The position numbers were made by a program, and so were the translations under genes. Positions 8,788-14,827 of a stretch of 64,000 nucleotides of DNA are shown in pieces. This DNA is from an uncultured Prevotellaceae bacterium (GTDB lineage Bacteria > Bacteroidota > Bacteroidia > Bacteroidales > Bacteroidaceae): contig ONCQ01000031.1 of NCBI GenBank assembly GCA_900316355.1, positions 1-64,000 on the forward strand, read 5' to 3'. How positions within the stretch are numbered: position 1 is the first letter of the stretch; each line of letters opens with the position of its first letter. The notes below the pieces were generated by a model. That model searched no databases and was not told the origin of the DNA. It worked only from the letters and a program-made list of their open reading frames with translations.

Positions 8788-9966
8788 TTATCTTTCCAGT
8801 AATTTCTTCAAGAACATTTGAGATTGTTTCTCCTCTATAATATTTATAAAGTGTTTATCATTCAACATCTCATCAATGGCAGAACCATTGAACTGGGCCG
8901 CACCCCGGGTAGAACGTCCAGCCCAATGAAATTGTAATATGGTGTTATCTATTAATTTATTGTGATAGACAGAACATAATAGTGTGTTAAAAATATCATT
9001 CTCATCAACACCTATAAAGAAAAACATAAAAACGCTTCTACAATCCGCCATTTGCCTCAGGAATTTATCCACATTATAGGCTTTAGGATTAGAATTCAGA
9101 TAAATGACTTTAGTCTTAATGTCGGTGTATGTATCTGCATTCTCATATTCAACATGGTAATCGCCTAATCCGTTTTTTGTATCATAAACGGGTAGCGCAT
9201 TTTCAAGGTCTTTGAGCATCTCTTTTATTCTTTTCCGCTCTTCGTCACTTGAAGTGATTAGACTTTCTATTAATCTGCCTCTGATATTTGTATTTTCAAT
9301 ATGAGATGCTATTAGGATTTCGTTTCTACAGTTATTGCATCTCTCGTTCAAATCGTCATTTAGTACTTTATAATATTTAGACGATATGAATTCTTTGGAC
9401 CTCCGAACGGAGTCAAATATGTTGTCTAGTTCTTTGGGCCTTGGTTCAAACTTCTGGATAGCTGGCTTGACATTTGAAGTTGCATCAACAAGACGCATAA
9501 GATTATCCTCCCATTCGAGACCTTGATGTATTGCAAAAAGGTAATCAAAATTGTTTGGTGTATTAGTAGTTCCTCCGTAGCTCCTCATGATGTCTGACCC
9601 GTTGAAGCTCCCCTTGATATTTGTCATACTTAATTCATGCGAGCTGTGACTGATTTTCTTCAAGAATGTAGTGTTAGCAAGCAGTATCATGTTATCCGCA
9701 GATTTACGGACTAAAACGACAAAGAAAGGGATTTTATCATACTTCTCCAAAGCTGACAACGATAATACGGTATTTGAAAAGGAATCAGAGTCAGATTTCG
9801 AATAGTTGAACCTTACTGCAAAATATTGATTATGAAAGACCTTTCTGTCTTTAATAAAATGAAATGCGCTGGATGCGGCATCTTCGACATTTGCCTTATT
9901 ATACTTTGGAGCCTCATGAGTGATGTAGCGTACGAACTCCTTACATATGTTATTCATGTCATTCAA
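8788..9966 (-). CDS. Probable type II restriction endonuclease, 392 aa
   Basis: This gene follows the methyltransferase gene and overlaps it by 8 bp, the usual arrangement of a type II restriction-modification operon. No standard family is obvious to me. Residues 266-286 contain GLGDYHVEYENADTYTDIKT, in which Asp269 and the Asp282-Ile-Lys284 triplet resemble a PD-(D/E)xK nuclease core. A CxxC pair at 210-213 could bind metal. Base composition is clearly A+T-richer than the glycosidase genes nearby, which suggests transfer. The identity as the partner nuclease is inferred from position plus the weak motif; recognition sequence is unknown. Confidence 0.6.
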   Translation of the reverse strand: MNDMNNICKEFVRYITHEAPKYNKANVEDAASSAFHFIKDRKVFHNQYFAVRFNYSKSDSDSFSNTVLSLSALEKYDKIPFFVVLVRKSADNMILLANTTFLKKISHSSHELSMTNIKGSFNGSDIMRSYGGTTNTPNNFDYLFAIHQGLEWEDNLMRLVDATSNVKPAIQKFEPRPKELDNIFDSVRRSKEFISSKYYKVLNDDLNERCNNCRNEILIASHIENTNIRGRLIESLITSSDEERKRIKEMLKDLENALPVYDTKNGLGDYHVEYENADTYTDIKTKVIYLNSNPKAYNVDKFLRQMADCRSVFMFFFIGVDENDIFNTLLCSVYHNKLIDNTILQFHWAGRSTRGAAQFNGSAIDEMLNDKHFINIIEEKQSQMFLKKLLER

Positions 9967-10948
9967 AGTTTAATTCCAAGGATTCTGAAATTTCTTTTTT
10001 ATCTTGATGCTTCTTTTGTTGTTCATTCAATGTGTTCCTTTCCCAAAAGACGCCATCAGCATACCCCTGAATTGTCCTATTTTTCTTGGCATTCAACAAT
10101 CGCTTACAAGCCCATTGACAATACTCACGATTAATCTCTATGCCAAAGTAGTGCCTTCCAAGTTTATTTGCGACAACTGCAGAAGTACCGCTCCCCATGA
10201 AAGGATCAAAAATAAATCCCTCTTTTCTCGAAGATGCTAACACCAATTTGGCATACAGTTTCTCGGGCTTTTGCGTAGGATGATTGGTGTTCTCTGGCAT
10301 TGACCAAAATGGAATACTAATGTCATCCCAGAAATTTGAAGGATATGTTATTCTATAATTGCCAAGACTGCTTTCTTCCCAACCTTTTGGCTTCCCGTTA
10401 TCTCTATAGGGCGCAATCACCTTACGTTTCATCATTACGGACTTGACATCAAAGAAGTATTTGCTACGATTTTTTACAGCAAACCAAATGTCTTCCATAC
10501 CGTTCTTCCAATTGGACAGAGCACCACGCCCTTTTTCTCTTTGCCAGGTTATCCGATTGATTATTATCAACTTCTCTTCTATGACACGTTGCATAGATGA
10601 TGAGCATTTCCAATCGCCGCACATATATAGCGAGCCATCATCCTTGAGTTTGTCACACACCTTATAAAACCAGCTACGAAGATAATCTTCATATTGTTCG
10701 CTACTCATCGAAGAGAAATGTCTGCCATGAAAATCCTTATCGAGATTGTATGGCGGATCAATGATTATCAAATCAAAGACTCCATCAGGAATATCATCAA
10801 TACAAGCGAACAAGTCACCATTCACAATAGTGTCTTTCTCGAATGAACTCTTGATGTCTTCGGGATTTTTGATCAAGGAGTCAAGTAACTCTACTTCTTC
10901 TGGAGAGACTGATAAAGTACGATTCCTCTCTGCTTTTTTCTTTTCCAT
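9959..10948 (-). CDS. Site-specific DNA methyltransferase, N4-cytosine/N6-adenine, beta class
   Basis: The 329-aa protein has the catalytic motif IV DPPYN at residues 64-68 near the N-terminus. The AdoMet-binding motif I, FDPFMGSGTSAVV, sits near residue 260, preceded by HPTQKPEKL. This order (IV before I) defines the beta group of amino-methyltransferases. TWQREKGRGALSNWKNGMED is the usual mid-protein segment of such enzymes. It modifies either adenine N6 or cytosine N4; the sequence does not decide. It is first in the operon and ends inside the start of the putative endonuclease gene. A 14-bp inverted repeat just upstream of its ATG could be an operator. Confidence 0.88.
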   Translation of the reverse strand: MEKKKAERNRTLSVSPEEVELLDSLIKNPEDIKSSFEKDTIVNGDLFACIDDIPDGVFDLIIIDPPYNLDKDFHGRHFSSMSSEQYEDYLRSWFYKVCDKLKDDGSLYMCGDWKCSSSMQRVIEEKLIIINRITWQREKGRGALSNWKNGMEDIWFAVKNRSKYFFDVKSVMMKRKVIAPYRDNGKPKGWEESSLGNYRITYPSNFWDDISIPFWSMPENTNHPTQKPEKLYAKLVLASSRKEGFIFDPFMGSGTSAVVANKLGRHYFGIEINREYCQWACKRLLNAKKNRTIQGYADGVFWERNTLNEQQKKHQDKKEISESLELNFE

Positions 10949-10952
10949 GTTA

Positions 10953-10992
10953 GTGATTGATAATTGTCATAACGCACTCAACTATCAATCAC
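10953..10992. promoter_or_regulatory. Inverted repeat upstream of methyltransferase gene (candidate operator)
   Basis: GTGATTGATAATTG at 10953-10966 is repeated in inverted form as CAACTATCAATCAC at 10979-10992, with 13 of 14 positions complementary and a 12-bp spacer. It begins 5 bp before the methyltransferase ATG, where many restriction-modification operons bind a controller or the methyltransferase itself. Confidence 0.45.
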
Positions 10993-11027
10993 GCCAAAAC
11001 GCAAAAAAGATGTGATGCACCTTATTT

Positions 11028-11211
11028 GCGTTCAGCTTTGAGGTAGCGTAGGAAGGGAACCTCAACCATCTAACAAGTATGCACCACACCATGTGTGTAT
11101 GCATTCCTATCTATTTAGATGGTGAAAGAGATTCCTATACGGCTATCCCAACACGTATTATCTCGTTGCGTTGTTATTCCCAATAAGTTTCCTACGCTTT
11201 TGGCTGAACGC
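11028..11211. repeat. 184-bp nested inverted-repeat segment
   Basis: The outer arms are GCGTTCAGC (11028-11036) with GCTGAACGC (11203-11211), and AGCGTAGGAA (11045-11054) with TTCCTACGCT (11189-11198). A second pair, ACCATCTAA (11065-11073) with TTAGATGGT (11115-11123), is nested inside and encloses a further partial palindrome around ATGCA...TGCAT. The segment has no ORF. It could be a small MITE-like element or the ends of a decayed mobile element; a structured RNA is also possible. It lies in an 829-bp gap (10949-11777) that otherwise holds only a small doubtful ORF, a BRO-like remnant and a promoter. Confidence 0.45.
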
Positions 11212-11365
11212 GAAATAATAGCGAATGCTTTCTTTTTTTACGATAAGATTTGATCCGGCACCCTCCGCTGAGGTTTTCGGCGGTCATAAAGCCCGCCTCT
11301 GTGCCTTTTCGGGGACAAAGATAGTGAAAGTTTTGCTTGTGGGAGCAAAAATAAGAAGAAAGTTT

Positions 11366-11515
11366 ATGGGCCGCACCCAAAATAACATCATTACAAAGGT
11401 AAAACAACAGATTGCCCACAAGACGGGCATACCAACCTCCAAGGCTGGACTCGAACGAAAGATTGGGGCGGGCATCTTGAAAGGCATAAAAAGTCTGATG
11501 TCTGGAAGGAAATGA
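11366..11515 (+). CDS. Doubtful small basic protein, 49 aa
   Basis: An ATG at 11366 preceded by the purine-rich AAGAAGAAAG opens a 49-codon frame ending at 11515. The product is very basic (KVKQQIAHKTGIPTSKAG, then GIKSLMSGRK) with no membrane segment. It is open further upstream to 11225, but that part looks non-coding. Function unknown. It may be a small DNA- or RNA-binding protein or the tail of a lost gene, like its neighbour at 11542. Confidence 0.3.
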   Translation: MGRTQNNIITKVKQQIAHKTGIPTSKAGLERKIGAGILKGIKSLMSGRK

Positions 11516-11541
11516 AACCGTGACAATGTCACGCTTTGAAG

Positions 11542-11676
11542 ATGAAGGCAGCAGACGGAAAGATGCGATTGACCGATGTTGCTGACATGGAGCAGATGCT
11601 TAGGGTGATTCATAATGAGTCTGAAAATCGTCACATGTTGCTCTGCTTGAGGGTATATAGCGGTAAAAATAATTAA
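11542..11676 (+). pseudogene. Remnant resembling a BRO/DinD-type antirepressor N-terminal region
   Basis: The 44-codon frame contains KAADGKMRLTDVADMEQMLR, preceded by in-frame CHALKM. To my recollection this closely resembles the segment that precedes the conserved IQSIPSPKAEPFK part of BRO-N/DinD-like antirepressor proteins. Here the frame changes into unrelated sequence and stops at 11676, and no start region is left. I read it as a short decayed piece of a phage- or element-derived gene. The identification is from memory and short, so confidence is limited. Confidence 0.4.
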
Positions 11677-11692
11677 AATTTGCCCAACTTAC

Positions 11693-11778
11693 GCAAAAAT
11701 ATTTGCACGAGTTACTGTTGTTTTGTATGTTTGCAGCAGATTTAATAGATACTGCCGCAAATATTTTTGCATGAGTTA
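11693..11778. promoter_or_regulatory. Two palindromic repeats flanking the AAA/TOPRIM promoter (candidate operators)
   Basis: GCAAAAATATTTGCACGAGTTA (split here as GCAAAAATATTTGC plus ACGAGTTA) at 11693-11714 recurs as GCAAATATTTTTGC plus ATGAGTTA at 11757-11778. Each contains a near-perfect palindrome around GCAAATATTTGC. The first overlaps the -33 box at 11702-11705 and the second ends at the A of the ATG at 11778. Their start-to-start distance is 64 bp. The position suits autoregulation of the operon. Confidence 0.5.
11702..11733 (+). promoter_or_regulatory. Promoter (TTTG-N20-TATGTTTG)
   Basis: TTTG at 11702-11705, a 20-bp spacer and TATGTTTG at 11726-11733 give an excellent match to the Bacteroidetes promoter consensus. 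It reads into the AAA-ATPase gene starting at 11778. Confidence 0.75.
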
Positions 11779-13001
11779 TGATTATAGACAGTTTTATCAT
11801 TGAGGGATTTTCCAACATTGAGCATATACGTTTGGACGTTGGAGAGATAAACGCCCTCATCGCCCCTAACGGTTATGGCAAGAGTAACGTTCTCAGTGCC
11901 ATCGGTTTTGGTTTGATGTATCTGAATGCTAATGAAGAAACAAAAGGTCAGATGCTTCGAAGCCGCTTTCTCCCCATTAATGTCTCCATCAAGGAAAAGA
12001 AGTTCCACTTTGAGATCCTTGGCAGATTACAGCGTGATGGACGTACAGAACTTGTGCAGTATGGCTATGAATGCCAATGGGCAGAGGGCGCGATTCCTGG
12101 CTATGTGCTTTCGGAGTGGTTAAAGATTAAGACAGAGGGTGAGCAACGCTATCGACAAATGATAAAGAGACAGAACGGCTACTACTCTATGATTGTTCCG
12201 TCGGCTATGGGGCGCTGTAACAAACCTTTTGCCGCCACCCCTAAACAACTATCCTTGCCAATGATAGCCAACGGTGGATTGTTCCTGTCGGACTTAGCCA
12301 AGGAAATATGTAGCATAAGCATCCCGAACCTGCAGACCTTGGATAACCCCGAATCATACTTCTCCATAGACGGGGGCAACGGAATCGCCATGCTCGGTGG
12401 CATGACTCTAAGCGAATATATCTACCGGATGAAGGAGACGGATGCTGATAGTTTCAGCATCTTGTCAGATGGTATTAGGCAACTGATTTCCGGCGTGGTG
12501 TCATTCGAACCAGATGAAATAACATTGAGTGACGGACGTAGCAAAGTCTATGATATAAGAATACAGGAGGAATTTAATTCACAGCCCACCAGTATTCGGC
12601 TGTTGTCAAGCGGTAGTAAGCGTATGATTTTCTTATTCACATTGTGTATGGCGGCTCAGAAGCAGGACATACCAATGATTATGGTCGAGGAACCAGAAAA
12701 CTCCGTCCATCCAAAGCTGATGGAGAATCTTCTTCTTACCATACAGGCATATGCATCAAATACCAAAATACTGATGACGAGCCACTCGCCCTATCTGATG
12801 CGCTATATGCAGCCAGAGCAAATGTATTTCGGTCTTCCCATGCATGACGGACTGGCTCATTTTTCGAAGGTTAATCCATCTAAACTGAAATATCTGTACA
12901 AATATGCTGGCGACATGGAACTGACCTTTGGAGAGTTCATGTTTGACTTCATGCTCGACATGGAGAATGACAGCGAGAAGCTAACATCTTTCTTCAAGTA
13001 A
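11778..13001 (+). CDS. AAA family ATPase (AAA_21/OLD-like), 407 aa, first gene of a two-gene module
   Basis: The N-terminus has the SMC/OLD-like pattern FIIEGFSNIEHIRLDVGEIN, followed by Walker A APNGYGKS (residues 29-36). Late in the protein come LLSSGSKRMIFL (signature-like), Walker B IPMIMVEEPENSVHPKL (about 298-313) and TSHSPYLMRYM, a typical H-loop segment. This is the complete ATP-binding set of AAA_21/OLD ATPases. It is followed 3 bp later by a TOPRIM-type gene, an arrangement known from several anti-phage systems (OLD, AbiL, PARIS-like). The promoter and two palindromes precede it. Lower G+C and position in the island suggest horizontal gain. A role in defence is inference. Confidence 0.75.
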   Translation: MIIDSFIIEGFSNIEHIRLDVGEINALIAPNGYGKSNVLSAIGFGLMYLNANEETKGQMLRSRFLPINVSIKEKKFHFEILGRLQRDGRTELVQYGYECQWAEGAIPGYVLSEWLKIKTEGEQRYRQMIKRQNGYYSMIVPSAMGRCNKPFAATPKQLSLPMIANGGLFLSDLAKEICSISIPNLQTLDNPESYFSIDGGNGIAMLGGMTLSEYIYRMKETDADSFSILSDGIRQLISGVVSFEPDEITLSDGRSKVYDIRIQEEFNSQPTSIRLLSSGSKRMIFLFTLCMAAQKQDIPMIMVEEPENSVHPKLMENLLLTIQAYASNTKILMTSHSPYLMRYMQPEQMYFGLPMHDGLAHFSKVNPSKLKYLYKYAGDMELTFGEFMFDFMLDMENDSEKLTSFFK

Positions 13002-13004
13002 AAC

Positions 13005-13628
13005 ATGGCGATGGCGAAAAAGAAACTGATGAATCCTTCGCATGTGTTGATATTTGTAGAAGGAGATACCGATGAGGTGTTCTTCAAAGCCCTCATAGAT
13101 TATTATGCATCCGTCAGCAGCAATAAGTTGCTGCCTTATGATGTATGTAACCTAAAGGGGGTAACAAGATATGCCAGCAAACTATTGGCAAAGTTGAAAA
13201 ACGAATACTTGCCTACAGCCAAGACGGGTAGTTACAAAATAAAGACGGTCTGTTGTTCGTATGATACTGATGTCTTCGAGGTCAAGCAACCGCAAATAGT
13301 AAAATGGGATGCCATCGGCAAAAGCATTAAGCGTATGGGTATTGATGAATTTATACGTGTAGGTGTCAAGAGTTCCATTGAGGACTGGATTCTCGATGAC
13401 ATGCATGGCATTTGCAACTTCCTTCGATTGAAGCAAGTTCCTTCATCGTTGAAGGGGATAAACGGGTATCAGAAATTGCTGGATTTGTATAATAAGGCTC
13501 GTAAAACCTATAAGAAGGGGTATGAGACCAAGGAACTCATCAATGCCCTTGATATGAGTGCCATCCGTAATAAACGGCAAGATGTGCTTGCGCCACTGGA
13601 AAGAGCATTAGGAGTAGAATACAGTTGA
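13005..13628 (+). CDS. TOPRIM-like nuclease protein, 207 aa, partner of the AAA ATPase
   Basis: The motif VLIFVEGDTDEVFFKAL (residues 14-30) has the TOPRIM-type Glu19-Gly with a following acidic pair, and CSYDTDVFE supplies the Asp87-x-Asp89 motif. SIEDWILDD (124-132) gives a further conserved-looking Glu126. These match the metal-binding triad of TOPRIM nucleases in OLD-, RloB- or AriB-like proteins, though I cannot place it in one named family. The gene starts 3 bp after the ATPase stop, so the two are almost certainly co-expressed and probably act as a complex. Nuclease activity and anti-phage role are inferred. Confidence 0.65.
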   Translation: MAMAKKKLMNPSHVLIFVEGDTDEVFFKALIDYYASVSSNKLLPYDVCNLKGVTRYASKLLAKLKNEYLPTAKTGSYKIKTVCCSYDTDVFEVKQPQIVKWDAIGKSIKRMGIDEFIRVGVKSSIEDWILDDMHGICNFLRLKQVPSSLKGINGYQKLLDLYNKARKTYKKGYETKELINALDMSAIRNKRQDVLAPLERALGVEYS

Positions 13629-13759
13629 AGGTTATATATACCGAAATGTGCGGAGCAGAACCACGAGAGCTCATTGGATGTGTTGCAGCGCTGCCTCGGC
13701 TCCCAGGATAATAAGAAGCCTAATTGAGGCACAGCGATACCACCGCTCTTTATTTCTTT

Positions 13760-13879
13760 CTTAGGAATTTTTCCTCGGAAAAACTGCAAAACTGCCACCC
13801 GTGTGGTATAAGCACATGATTTGCTTATATTAACATGGGTGGCAGTTTTGGTGGCAGATGGTTAAAAAGGTGTAGGTTT
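13760..13879. repeat. Left terminal inverted repeat
   Basis: It starts CTTAGGAATTTTTCC, continues AAAACTGCAAAACTGCCACCC, and ends AAGGTGTAGGTTT. It has its own internal palindrome: ACTGCCACCC (13791-13800) and GGGTGGCAGT (13837-13846) face each other. The whole matches the reverse complement of 16955-17073, with the middle part diverged. Confidence 0.75.
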
Positions 13880-13903
13880 TTGGAAGAAAAATGGCATTTT
13901 CTC

Positions 13904-13934
13904 TTGGAAATCCGACAAAAATGTATTATCTTTG
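13904..13934 (+). promoter_or_regulatory. Promoter inside element (TTGG-N19-TATCTTTG)
   Basis: TATCTTTG at 13927-13934 with TTGG at 13904-13907 gives the same box combination as the promoter at 7752. It drives the two element genes and produces a leader of about 150 nt made almost wholly of short tandem repeats. Confidence 0.6.
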
Positions 13935-13948
13935 CAGCGACAAAAAAT

Positions 13949-14081
13949 TGGTTCATGGTTTATGGTTCACGGTTCATGGTTTATGGTTTACCGTTTACTG
14001 TTTACCGTTTACCGTTTACCGTTTGAACTTTTTGAACTTTTGAACTTTTTGAACTTTTTGAACTTTTGAACTTTTAAACTA
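13949..14081. repeat. Tandem repeat leader (GGTTTAYGG / ACCGTTT / TTTGAACTT units)
   Basis: Three unit types follow one another: GGTTCATGGTTTAT, then TTTACCG several times, then TTTTTGAAC several times, up to the start of the 14089 gene. The segment is non-coding and will be transcribed as 5' leader. Confidence 0.7.
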
Positions 14082-14088
14082 TTCAACC

Positions 14089-14523
14089 ATGACACTTACT
14101 TACTCCCTTGCGCCCCACAACTGGGCCATCTGTTTTCAGGGCGACTGCCCCATGAAGGACACGTGCCTCCGCTATGCTGTGGCACAGCTGGCACCCGCCG
14201 ACCTCACCCATCACGCCACCGTCTTGCCCGCCGCCCGCCAGGGCGACCACTGCTCCCTCTTTGCCACCAAAGAACCCGTGCGCATCGCACGCGGCATGAC
14301 GCGTCTGCTGGCCCCCGGCAGCACGGGCCAGGACTCTGTCGTCCGCCATGGGCTCTTCAGCCTCTTTGGCAGCCGCACGCATTACTACCGCTACCGCAAT
14401 GGGGACTATGACATCACGCCCGAGCAGCAGGAACGCGTCATCGCCTACCTGCGCCGCTTCGGCTTCAAAGGTGATGAGCCGTTCGACCATTACACCACAA
14501 CCTATTACTTCCCCAAGCCGTAG
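14089..14523 (+). CDS. DUF6078-like small protein with Cys motif, 144 aa
   Basis: The N-terminus has cysteines at 15, 20 and 26 in NWAICFQGDCPMKDTCLRYA, and a fourth in GDHCSLFA, which could bind zinc. The C-terminal part contains SLFGSRTHYYRYRNGDYDIT and a helix-rich segment before FKGDEPF. This agrees with my memory of DUF6078 proteins of Bacteroidales, whose function is unknown. It is the first gene in the 3.3-kb element, 304 bp before the helicase-like gene. Possible roles are DNA binding at the repeats or recruitment of the helicase. The gene is G+C-rich, unlike the flanking repeats. Confidence 0.55.
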   Translation: MTLTYSLAPHNWAICFQGDCPMKDTCLRYAVAQLAPADLTHHATVLPAARQGDHCSLFATKEPVRIARGMTRLLAPGSTGQDSVVRHGLFSLFGSRTHYYRYRNGDYDITPEQQERVIAYLRRFGFKGDEPFDHYTTTYYFPKP

Positions 14524-14532
14524 TATCGTCGC

Positions 14533-14592
14533 GTCCCACTAGTGGGACTCCCGCGTCCCATTAGTGGGACACGCGAATCCCATTAATGGGAC
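14533..14592. repeat. Three 16-bp palindromes with 22-bp period
   Basis: GTCCCACTAGTGGGAC (14533-14548), GTCCCATTAGTGGGAC (14555-14570) and ATCCCATTAATGGGAC (14577-14592) start exactly 22 bp apart, just after the stop at 14521-14523. Two helical turns would put all three on one DNA face. As RNA they would form three small hairpins. Confidence 0.8.
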
Positions 14593-14617
14593 ACGTCTTC
14601 ACGTCTTGAAATATGAC

Positions 14618-14823
14618 GAATTACGAATTACGAATTACGAGAACTTGGAATTTGACCCCTGAAACTTGAACCCTGAACCTTGAACCCTGAACCTTGAACC
14701 CTGAACCTTGAACTCTTTGAACTCTTTGAACCTTTGAACCCTTTGAACCCTTGAACCCTAAAACTTGAAACTTGAAACTTGAACCTTGAACCCTTTGAAC
14801 TCTTGAACCCTGAAACTTGAAAC
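14618..14823. repeat. Dense short tandem repeats (GAATTAC, then CCTTGAACC/CTGAAC units)
   Basis: After the palindromes, the remaining gap up to the ATG at 14828 is filled with GAATTAC units and then about 20 units of the CCTTGAAC/CCCTGAAC/CTTTGAAC type. The reverse complement of CCTTGAACC is the GGTTCAAGG unit inserted into comEC at 36156-36258. Its closeness to a helicase-like gene makes an iteron-like role possible. No coding capacity is convincing here. Confidence 0.75.
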
Positions 14824-14827
14824 CACC

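Noticed and set aside
14533..14592. Palindrome triplet as a rho-independent terminator
   Set aside because: There is no U tract, and the exact 22-bp period is not expected of terminators; kept as a repeat instead.
13949..14823. Repeat tracts as a possible CRISPR array
   Set aside because: Units are only 7-14 bp, directly abutting or with no unique spacers of constant length, and no cas genes are present.
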